Positions 1 to 6,888 of a DNA stretch of 8,574 nt are shown here, one piece after another; the stretch's first letter is position 1; the number at the start of each line of letters is the position of its first letter. Source of the DNA: Deltaproteobacteria bacterium (GTDB lineage Bacteria > Desulfobacterota > Desulfomonilia > UBA1062); NCBI GenBank assembly GCA_016934135.1, contig JAFGTK010000018.1, forward strand, positions 1 through 8,574. Direction: 5' to 3'. The notes below the pieces were generated by a model that saw only the letters and a list, made by a program, of their open reading frames with translations, had not been told where the DNA came from and did no database searches. Both the position numbers and the translations under genes were made by a program.

Positions 1-360
1 AGCATTACATTCAAGATGAAGGATGATCCCAGAACCACCCTGATAGGGCGCATCATCCGAAAGTTCAGCATAGACGAACTTCCGCAGCTCTACAATGTCC
101 TCAGAGGGGAAATGTCCCTGGTGGGACCCAGACCTCCGCTGCCCGAAGAGGTAGACCAGTATTCGCTCAAGGACAGAAGACGTCTGGATATCACCCCCGG
201 GCTGACCTGCATCTGGCAGGTAAGCGGAAGAGGAGACGTCCCCTTTCCTCAGCAGCTGGAGTATGACATCCTGTATATCGAGAGCCAGAGCGTCTGGATG
301 GACATCAAACTTCTTTTCAAGACCGTTACCGCCGTGCTTTCCGGCAGGGGTGCATACTAG
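1..360 (+). CDS. Undecaprenyl-phosphate sugar-1-phosphate transferase, C-terminal part (5' end outside window)
   Basis: This is the C-terminal ~119 residues of a bacterial sugar transferase (polyprenol phosphate phosphoglycosyltransferase, WcaJ/PglC type). Such enzymes transfer a sugar phosphate from a nucleotide sugar to undecaprenyl phosphate at the inner membrane, the first committed step of a glycan repeat unit. The frame is open from base 1 and the family match begins immediately (FKMKDDPR), so the Met at 16 is internal and not the start. Visible hallmarks are IDELPQL with the catalytic Asp-Glu pair (codons at 73 and 76), RGEMSLVGPRPP, and the late TPGLTCIWQVSGR block. All look intact, so this copy is probably active. 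The N-terminal membrane helix lies upstream of the window. The sugar specificity cannot be read from the sequence. The next gene starts 3 bases after the stop, so the two are almost certainly co-transcribed. Confidence 0.93.
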   Translation, partial: SITFKMKDDPRTTLIGRIIRKFSIDELPQLYNVLRGEMSLVGPRPPLPEEVDQYSLKDRRRLDITPGLTCIWQVSGRGDVPFPQQLEYDILYIESQSVWMDIKLLFKTVTAVLSGRGAY

Positions 361-363
361 AGA

Positions 364-1908
364 ATGATTGCCATTATCCTTGCTGACGGTGAATCATCAG
401 AGATGAATGCGCTGACACAGGCATGTCCTGCACCTCTTATTCCCCTTGTCAACCGCCCCTTTATTCAGCATGTCGTGGAATATATCGTAGGCTGCGGGTT
501 TCATGAACTGGATATCATACTCTATAACCACCCTGAGATGATAGAATCTCTTCTCGAAGACGGCACAAGATGGGGATGCCGTATCCGGTTCCACCTGCTC
601 CGAAGTACCTCCCTTGTCGGCAGAACCATAAGGCTGATACATCGTAGAAGCCAGCAAGACCTCACCCTCCTGGCCGAGGCCGCGACACTGCCTGAAGTGA
701 ATTTATCACAATCAAAACCGGAATCCGAAGTACACCCTCCGGTCCTTTTCTGCACCGAGAGATGCATTAATGATTCATCCCCTGACTGGACAGGCTGGGC
801 ATGGCTTTCTAAGGAATGCATCTGCGATCTTCCGGATCGATGTGATAAAAAAGAGCTCGGAGATTCTCTTCTTGAACAGGCACGGGAAAACAACACCATT
901 ATAACTGTTACCAATTGCATGGATATCAACACCTATCAGGGGACACTCAATGCCCACAGGACTATGCTGGACAAGGATTTTCAGGGGCTTCTCTTTACCG
1001 GGAAAGAGGTGGAGGAAGGCATCTGGCTGTCCAGGAATGTGATCCTTCACCCCACGGCTAGAATCACCCCCCCTGTGTATATCGGGCGGAACTGTCGTAT
1101 AGGAAAAGGCGTACAGCTCGGGCCTTATGCCTCCATCGGGAGGAACTGTGTCCTGGACGAGCATTCATCAGTTGAGAATGCAGTGGTCTTCCCAGACACA
1201 TACGTTGGTGAATCCCTTGATCTCAACGATGTGATTGTGGATAAGAACCGTCTTATCAATGTCAGATTCGATTCCGAGGTACTCATAACTGATCCCTTCA
1301 TCCTGAGCAGCATGAAGGACAGGCAGGTCAGAAAATGGCTTTCGGGTGTGTTCTCTCAGGTCTTTGCATGCGTTCTCCTCATGATTACACTGCCGTTCTT
1401 TCCGGTTATCGCCTGGCATGCCGGATCTCTGCGGTCAAACAGGTTCATGACGAGCAAAAAGGCAGTGAAACTGCCGGCTTCGAATGACCCTGCCATGTGG
1501 AATATATACGATCTTTTAAGTTTCCCTCCTTACGAAAAACATTTTGAGAACACTAACTTAAAAAAAGACCCCGGCAGGCAGATCCTCGAACATTTACTGC
1601 TCACGTTTCTTCCGGGACTGATCAATGTTGCAAGAGGCGATCTGCAGATCATAGGAGTGGCGCCGCGTACTCCGGAAGAGGTCTCCATGCTCGATGAAGA
1701 ATGGAGAGAAGTATACCTCAAATCAAAGGCAGGTCTCATCACCGAGAGCATAATCAACTTCGGCTTTAACCCTTCACCTCATGAGCTGTACTCTGCAGAG
1801 ATGCTTTACTCAAAAACCTTCAGAAGGCTGAGCGATCTGATCCTCATAGGGAAATACTTCCGGATGGTCTGGTCTGCCTTATTTAAAGAAAGGTCATACA
1901 GAATATGA
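364..1908 (+). CDS. Fusion protein: degenerate nucleotidyltransferase, left-handed beta-helix and degenerate sugar-transferase domains
   Basis: The protein has 514 residues in three parts. Residues 1-~210 resemble sugar-1-phosphate nucleotidyltransferases (mannose-1-phosphate guanylyltransferase type) at both ends of the fold. The usual AGGxGTR loop reads ADGESSEMN (residues 7-15) and the usual PKP reads PAP (22-24). Residues ~220-300 form hexapeptide repeats (YIGRNCRIGKGV, YASIGRNCVL) of a left-handed beta-helix. Residues ~320-510 match a polyprenol phosphoglycosyltransferase: a Pro-containing membrane segment (~326-352), then FLPGLINVARGDLQIIG aligning with the IDELPQLYNVLRGEMSLVG block of the upstream gene. 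The catalytic Asp-Glu pair is replaced by Thr414-Phe415 and the WQVSGR block is lost. The frame is intact and no frameshift is seen. The start at 364 follows the previous stop by 3 bases, with AGGGG about 12 bases upstream. I infer a membrane-attached non-catalytic partner or regulator of the initiating transferase. A changed but active enzyme is not excluded. Confidence 0.82.
   Translation: MIAIILADGESSEMNALTQACPAPLIPLVNRPFIQHVVEYIVGCGFHELDIILYNHPEMIESLLEDGTRWGCRIRFHLLRSTSLVGRTIRLIHRRSQQDLTLLAEAATLPEVNLSQSKPESEVHPPVLFCTERCINDSSPDWTGWAWLSKECICDLPDRCDKKELGDSLLEQARENNTIITVTNCMDINTYQGTLNAHRTMLDKDFQGLLFTGKEVEEGIWLSRNVILHPTARITPPVYIGRNCRIGKGVQLGPYASIGRNCVLDEHSSVENAVVFPDTYVGESLDLNDVIVDKNRLINVRFDSEVLITDPFILSSMKDRQVRKWLSGVFSQVFACVLLMITLPFFPVIAWHAGSLRSNRFMTSKKAVKLPASNDPAMWNIYDLLSFPPYEKHFENTNLKKDPGRQILEHLLLTFLPGLINVARGDLQIIGVAPRTPEEVSMLDEEWREVYLKSKAGLITESIINFGFNPSPHELYSAEMLYSKTFRRLSDLILIGKYFRMVWSALFKERSYRI
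1905..1908 (+). other. ATGA stop/start overlap
   Basis: The TGA of the fusion gene (1906-1908) overlaps the ATG of the Wzz-like gene (1905-1907). A purine-rich GAAAGG lies about 11 bases upstream, inside the fusion gene. This arrangement usually means translational coupling, so the two proteins carrying degenerate domains are probably made in linked amounts. Confidence 0.8.
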
Positions 1909-4118
1909 AAAACAGCGCATCTTCACTCCCTGAAAGGAAAAAGACCAAACTGTTTGATCCCATAGGGACCATTGCCCGACACTGGATGGAGATTGCCGTT
2001 TTCGGCACTATTATCTTCATCCTCACAATCCCCTGTTCTTTGTTTATCAGCGAGCCTTTCTATACTGTCGAGGGCAGGATCATGGTGGCACCGGCCCTGA
2101 ACACCTTTATTATTCGAAATGAAGAAACCCCGATCACAGGATATTACAATGCATATGTCCGTACACATGTAAACAGGATTCAGGACCTCGATATCGTTGA
2201 AAAGGCCATAGACAGACTCGATCCGGAATTCCGTTCCACCTTTGTTCCGGAGGATGTCTCTCTTTCTATCGCTGCATCGAATCTCCTGAGACGGCTGCAG
2301 ATATTACATATGACAGGCACCCATCTCATTACACTGAAGCTCGATGATAAAAATCCATATGGGATGGCTGAACTCATCAACAACATCATTGAGATATACA
2401 TGGAAAAGATCCAGAATGAAGGGGAAGGAAAAGACTACCGCAGGCTGATGTATCTCCAGAACGAAAAAGACAAGCTGGAGGAAGGGATCATTGCTCAGAC
2501 AAGGCTCTCTCAGGAGATCGCCAAGGAAACAGGAACGTTCTCCTTCAAGACTGCAGACAACATATACAATACCCAGTTTGAATCGATCCAGGAAGAGTAT
2601 ATCCAGGCATACAGCGCCAGGGTAGAAAAAGAAACCATGCTCAATGCATATATACAGCAGAAAGAAGCCCTCACAAAAATCTCCATAGATCCATTGGTTG
2701 AAGAATTTCTCATGCAGAGCACATCGACCCAGCAGCTTTATGCCAGAACATACCAGGAATTGCAGGATCTCCATGCACTGCTTTCCACTTACACACTTGA
2801 CAATCCGGACCGGGACAAGCTGGAAACAAGGATCCGAACCATTGAAGAGACGCTCCAGCAGCTCAAGGACAACGAGAAGATCAAGGCTGCATATATTATT
2901 TCCGAGAAAAGATCTCTTGGATTGGAAGAAAAGATCATCAGTGCCAGAGCAGAGTACACAGCCGCAAAAATGGCAGAAGATGAACTGCTTACTAAACGCG
3001 ACGAGATACTGGCAAAACGTTCCATGATCTCACAGAAAATACTCAGCGGCAAACAGATAGATGAAAGACTCGAGCACATGAGAAATCTCCTTAACAAGAT
3101 CGATGAGAGGATCAGCGATCTGACCCTGGAATCAAAATCATCCGGCCGGCTCCAGATCGAGAGTTATGCAAAAATACCCCAGAGACCTTCTGGCAGCAAT
3201 TTCAAAAAGCTGTTTGTCCTGTTCTTCCTTCTCGCCTATGGCATTGTGGTAATGATATGCGTTGGCTTTGATATCTTTGACAAACGTATCCGTGACCGTA
3301 AGGATATCTTCCATGGTTTGGGTTCCCATCCGACATGGCCCATCTCGAATTACCGGTTTACTGGAAAGGGGATTGTACCGTTTTCCCGAGTTACCCTGGA
3401 CGACTCATCAAACGTTGTTGCAAAAGCGATACAAAGCCTGTCAATAAGGATAGACAAGGAACGCAAGGAACACCATTCACAGTGTGCCCTGTTTACCGGG
3501 ATCGACAACACATGCGGCACAACAGAGATACTGCTGAATACTGCATACGCATTCACAAAATTGTGCTCGAAGATCCTGGTGATCGATGCCCAGTTCGATC
3601 ACCCATGCATAGAAACCATCACACGCACCGGCACTACAAAGTCCGGTCTCATCGACTTCCTTCACAACAAGGCAGACATCAAGGACTGTATTGTTCATGA
3701 CTATGAGCGCTGTATCGATTACATCCTTCCCGGACATACCCCGTCACCAGGGGAACTTGCTTCCCTCGATCTTTCCACGTTCCCGCAGATGCTTGGCGAA
3801 CTGAAAAAAGAATATTCCTTTATATTTATCGATGCATCGCCCATACTCTCAAGCGATATTACCGAATATCTTGCATTGCAGTCCGACATGGTAATTACCG
3901 TGATCCAGGGCGACAAATCACTGTATGAAGACCTTTATATGGCAGGGGATATCCTGTTCAGGCTTGAGATCCAGGCCATTGCAGCTGTATTGAACTGGGG
4001 TGCACCGAGGAATCTGAACAGCGGGCAGATACTCATATCCAGAATACTCTGGCCTGTTGAAAAATTGCTGGCAAAGATAATGAGAAAAGACCTGAAATAT
4101 GTAAAGTACTTTTTGTAA
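1905..4118 (+). CDS. Wzz-type polysaccharide chain-length protein fused to a tyrosine-kinase-like ATPase domain that lacks the Walker A lysine
   Basis: The protein has 737 residues with polysaccharide co-polymerase (PCP-2a) architecture. There is a short cytoplasmic N-terminus, a first membrane helix at ~27-49 followed by the Wzz domain, and a long Glu/Lys-rich periplasmic coiled coil at ~165-420. The Pro-rich AKIPQRP motif then leads into a second membrane helix at ~433-456, and a cytoplasmic CpsD/Wzc-like domain follows at ~500-700. Family members control chain length and export of capsule or exopolysaccharide, and the C-terminal domain normally autophosphorylates on tyrosine. Here the P-loop reads TGIDNTCGTTE (531-541), with Thr539 where the Lys belongs. 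Walker A' reads ILVIDAQFD (557-565), with Gln563 in place of the second Asp. Walker B FIFIDASP keeps Asp643. The tail has only two tyrosines (732, 735), not the usual cluster. A chain-length role is likely and kinase activity unlikely. The start overlaps the previous stop as ATGA, which suggests translational coupling. Confidence 0.9.
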   Translation: MKNSASSLPERKKTKLFDPIGTIARHWMEIAVFGTIIFILTIPCSLFISEPFYTVEGRIMVAPALNTFIIRNEETPITGYYNAYVRTHVNRIQDLDIVEKAIDRLDPEFRSTFVPEDVSLSIAASNLLRRLQILHMTGTHLITLKLDDKNPYGMAELINNIIEIYMEKIQNEGEGKDYRRLMYLQNEKDKLEEGIIAQTRLSQEIAKETGTFSFKTADNIYNTQFESIQEEYIQAYSARVEKETMLNAYIQQKEALTKISIDPLVEEFLMQSTSTQQLYARTYQELQDLHALLSTYTLDNPDRDKLETRIRTIEETLQQLKDNEKIKAAYIISEKRSLGLEEKIISARAEYTAAKMAEDELLTKRDEILAKRSMISQKILSGKQIDERLEHMRNLLNKIDERISDLTLESKSSGRLQIESYAKIPQRPSGSNFKKLFVLFFLLAYGIVVMICVGFDIFDKRIRDRKDIFHGLGSHPTWPISNYRFTGKGIVPFSRVTLDDSSNVVAKAIQSLSIRIDKERKEHHSQCALFTGIDNTCGTTEILLNTAYAFTKLCSKILVIDAQFDHPCIETITRTGTTKSGLIDFLHNKADIKDCIVHDYERCIDYILPGHTPSPGELASLDLSTFPQMLGELKKEYSFIFIDASPILSSDITEYLALQSDMVITVIQGDKSLYEDLYMAGDILFRLEIQAIAAVLNWGAPRNLNSGQILISRILWPVEKLLAKIMRKDLKYVKYFL

Positions 4119-4130
4119 CCGAAAAAAATC

Positions 4131-5417
4131 ATGATAAAATGCCTTCTCATCATACAGCAATGCAATCCCGAATGGGCATCCGTACCTCTAGTCGGTTATA
4201 ATTTCTTTAATGGGATAAGCAAACGTACCGATGCCACACTGGTCACACATATAAGGAACAGACAGGCCCTTGAAAAGGTACGCTGTGATAGAAAGATTGT
4301 TTATATTCCGGAAAGCACAGCCCTTCAGAAGTATTATAAAATCATTTCTAAATTTATCCTGAAGGGCAATGTCAACTGGCCTGTTGCCCACGCACTCGGC
4401 TATCCTGTATTCGCAGAGTTTGATCACAGGGTATATGCTTTGTATAAAGAAAAGGTTTCTCAGGGGCACTATGATATCGTTCATTCACTGACCCCGATTC
4501 TTCCAAGATATCCGGCAAAGATCATTGATGCCTGCGCTGAAACACCGTTCATATTAGGGCCGGTAAACGGCGGCATCCCTTTTCCAGAGGCCTTCAAAAA
4601 GCAGGCGAGACAGGAATTTGCACAGTTCAACTTCCTGAGATTCTTTACACATATCATCCCGGGCTATGCCAGAACATATAGAAAGGCAACGAAAGTCCTG
4701 GCAGGATCGAGCTTTACAATGAATCTGCTTGAGAACATGTTCTGCCTAAAGCCTCCTCAGATAGAGCTGTTTTTTGAAAACGGCATATCGCGCAGTCATT
4801 TCAGAACCAGAGTCGCGTCCGGCTCATCAAAAGACTCTTTCAACATCCTCTTTGTCGGCCGCCTGGTCCCTTATAAGGGAGCAGACATGCTCATTGATGC
4901 ATTCAGCCGCATAGACTCCAAGATCAGAGATGCACTGAAGCTTACTATAGTCGGCGACGGCCCTGAGATGGAAAACCTCAAGGCACAGGCACGCTCTCAT
5001 AAGATGCTCGATCGCATCAATTTCACAGGATGGATCACGCATGAAGAAACAGCAGGATATTATGAGTCGTCGGATCTGTTCTGTTTCCCGTCAGTAAGAG
5101 AATTCGGAGGGGCAGTGGTGCTCGAAGCCATGGCATGCGGCCTGCCTTGTATTGTCGTAAACCACGGTGGAATAGGCGAATATGTAACAGACGAATGCGG
5201 ATTCAAGATAAACCCGCTGTCAAAAGATCATCTAATTGCCGAGATGGCTGATAAAATAACAACCCTGTTCTCTGACAAAGAATTGTATAAACGTTTGTCC
5301 GGAAAATCCCTGGAACGGGCTCAGGATTTTGAGTGGGAAACAAAAGCGGAAAAGATCGCGGAAATATATGAACAGGTTCTGAAAGACAGGCAGAACATGG
5401 TCATGCTTACCAGATGA
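4131..5417 (+). CDS. Glycosyltransferase family 4 (GT-B fold) enzyme
   Basis: This 428-residue protein has the length and two-domain layout of GT4 retaining glycosyltransferases. These are cytoplasmic or membrane-associated enzymes that add a sugar from a nucleotide sugar to the growing lipid-linked repeat unit. The N-terminal acceptor half contains ILGPVNGGIPFPEAF, a block common in this family. The C-terminal donor half begins near residue 238 with ILFVGRLVPYKG, where Arg244 and Lys249 are the expected phosphate contacts. It continues with LTIVGDGPE, ITHEETAGYYESSDLF and the E-x7-E motif (Glu324 and Glu332) in REFGGAVVLEAMACG. No signal peptide or membrane helix is evident. Donor and acceptor sugars cannot be predicted. 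It starts 12 bases after the preceding stop. The stretch before the ATG is GAAAAAAATC without a clear Shine-Dalgarno, so translation may depend on coupling. Confidence 0.93.
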   Translation: MIKCLLIIQQCNPEWASVPLVGYNFFNGISKRTDATLVTHIRNRQALEKVRCDRKIVYIPESTALQKYYKIISKFILKGNVNWPVAHALGYPVFAEFDHRVYALYKEKVSQGHYDIVHSLTPILPRYPAKIIDACAETPFILGPVNGGIPFPEAFKKQARQEFAQFNFLRFFTHIIPGYARTYRKATKVLAGSSFTMNLLENMFCLKPPQIELFFENGISRSHFRTRVASGSSKDSFNILFVGRLVPYKGADMLIDAFSRIDSKIRDALKLTIVGDGPEMENLKAQARSHKMLDRINFTGWITHEETAGYYESSDLFCFPSVREFGGAVVLEAMACGLPCIVVNHGGIGEYVTDECGFKINPLSKDHLIAEMADKITTLFSDKELYKRLSGKSLERAQDFEWETKAEKIAEIYEQVLKDRQNMVMLTR

Positions 5418-5452
5418 ATGAAGTATAGGGTAAAACAATATAGGTTATTGCC

Positions 5453-6829
5453 ATGAGTCCTTTTGTTCACATTGTCATGTTCGGATGGATACCGGTAGTA
5501 ATCGGCCTGTTTTCAAGGCTCAAACCCAGGCATGCCGTTATTGCATCATTTCTTATTGCATGGCTGTTCCTGCCCAATGTCAGTTATCCTCTACCCGGAT
5601 TCCCTGATTACGACAAGATGTCAGCCACATGCTGGGGGATCTTTATTGCAGCAGCTATCTTTGACATGGAAAGCTTCAAAAGATTAAGGCTGCGGGCCAT
5701 TGATATCCCGATGATCATCTGGTGCATATGCCCCATTTTTTCTTCTGTCAACAATGGCTATGGTCTCTATGACGGCATTGCCGTATCTTTCAGACAGACC
5801 GTAACCTGGGGGTTCCCCTATTTTATCGGCAGGATATATTTCAATGACCTTCAGGGGCTGAAAGATTTTGCCATGGGCATCATAATAGGCGGCATGATTT
5901 ATGTTCCCCTTTGCCTTTGGGAAAGCAGGATGAGTCCGCAATTGCACTATAGTGTATACGGATTCTACCAGCACAGTTTCGCTCAAACCTACAGATGGGG
6001 CGGATGGCGGCCCATGGTTTTCATGTCTCATGGGTTAATGCTGGGCGTTTGGATGATGAGTGCTGCATTGACAGGGGTCTGGTTCTGGATGACAGGTGTT
6101 GTAAAAAAATTGGGCGGAATCCCCATGTCCATTGTGGCAGCTGTACTGGTGTTCACCTCTGTGTGGTGCAGGTCAACAGCAGCAATAGGACTCCTCTTCC
6201 TGGGGATCGCCGTTCTGGTCATGTCAGAAAGATTCCGCAAACCCATATTCATCATCTGTCTCATCGCCATTCCCCTGTTCTATCTGCCCACACGGGCAAC
6301 AGGGATCTGGACAGGAGAAAACCTGGTTTCCTTTGTTGCAGAAAATATCAGCCCTGACCGGGCCGACTCCCTGAGTTTCAGACTGCACAATGAAAACATA
6401 CTTGCAGAAAAAGCCCTTCAAAAACCTGTATTCGGCTGGGCTACTTGGGGCAAGGCCAGGGTCTACGATGATCAGGGTCAGGATATATCGATCACCGACG
6501 GATTGTGGATCATAACCTTCGGCAATCATGGCCTGGTGGGACTGATGTCTCTGACTATGGCCGTGCTCATGCCTGTTTTCATACTCCTGAGGTACTATCC
6601 TGCACGATACTGGGGGCATCCTGAAGTTGCCCCTGCTGTTGTTCTGTCTCTGCTGCTCGGCCTGTACATGGTTGACAATCTGCTCAACGCCATGATCAAC
6701 CCCATATTTATGGTTGCTGCCGGCGGGATAACCGGCCTTTTGCCACAGTCCGTTGCAGATGAAGAAACTGAAGAAATGCCGGATGATCTTCCCGAGAGGA
6801 TAATCGGGTATACACCAAGGTTCTTATAA
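5453..6829 (+). CDS. O-antigen ligase/polymerase-like polytopic membrane protein (Wzy/WaaL superfamily)
   Basis: This 458-residue protein is very hydrophobic, with about 10-12 membrane segments (for example ~4-21, 27-44, 57-72, 82-97, 138-156, 190-212, 222-258, 263-280, 355-385 and 396-430). Between ~281 and 350 lies a hydrophilic loop with the family pattern SFRLHNE (Arg310) followed by KPVFGWATWG (Gly328), which matches the Arg...(P)xxGxG block of the O-antigen ligase/Wzy superfamily. Such proteins polymerise lipid-linked repeat units or ligate finished glycan to an acceptor on the periplasmic face. Polymerase and ligase cannot be told apart by sequence alone. Being next to a Wzz-type gene, a polymerase role is the more natural inference. 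The tail is acidic (DEETEEMPDD) and probably cytoplasmic. It starts 35 bases after the GT4 gene, with only a weak AGG 8 bases before the ATG, and ends 59 bases from the convergent gene. Confidence 0.85.
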   Translation: MSPFVHIVMFGWIPVVIGLFSRLKPRHAVIASFLIAWLFLPNVSYPLPGFPDYDKMSATCWGIFIAAAIFDMESFKRLRLRAIDIPMIIWCICPIFSSVNNGYGLYDGIAVSFRQTVTWGFPYFIGRIYFNDLQGLKDFAMGIIIGGMIYVPLCLWESRMSPQLHYSVYGFYQHSFAQTYRWGGWRPMVFMSHGLMLGVWMMSAALTGVWFWMTGVVKKLGGIPMSIVAAVLVFTSVWCRSTAAIGLLFLGIAVLVMSERFRKPIFIICLIAIPLFYLPTRATGIWTGENLVSFVAENISPDRADSLSFRLHNENILAEKALQKPVFGWATWGKARVYDDQGQDISITDGLWIITFGNHGLVGLMSLTMAVLMPVFILLRYYPARYWGHPEVAPAVVLSLLLGLYMVDNLLNAMINPIFMVAAGGITGLLPQSVADEETEEMPDDLPERIIGYTPRFL

Positions 6830-6888
6830 TCCCGGATGAAGATCCGATTGAACATCACGCATTTGAAAGTAAAAACCCTTAAAAAATG

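Noticed and set aside
364..1908. Frameshift or pseudogene as explanation for the degenerate domains in the fusion protein
   Set aside because: The frame is continuous from start to stop with domain similarity throughout. The losses are substitutions at active-site positions, not disruptions.
2304..2774. 156-codon minus-strand open frame opposite the Wzz-like gene
   Set aside because: Its hydrophobic Phe/Leu-rich product is what the complement of Glu/Lys-rich coiled-coil codons gives. There is no independent evidence for a gene.
2698..3027. 109-codon plus-strand open frame inside the Wzz-like gene
   Set aside because: It overlaps the coiled-coil coding region in another frame, has low-complexity Arg/Ser-rich composition and resembles no family. 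It is a shadow of the real gene.
6833..6846. Small inverted repeat CGGAT-GAAG-ATCCG between the convergent genes, a possible terminator
   Set aside because: The stem is only 5 base pairs and no T-run follows on either strand, so it does not support a rho-independent terminator.
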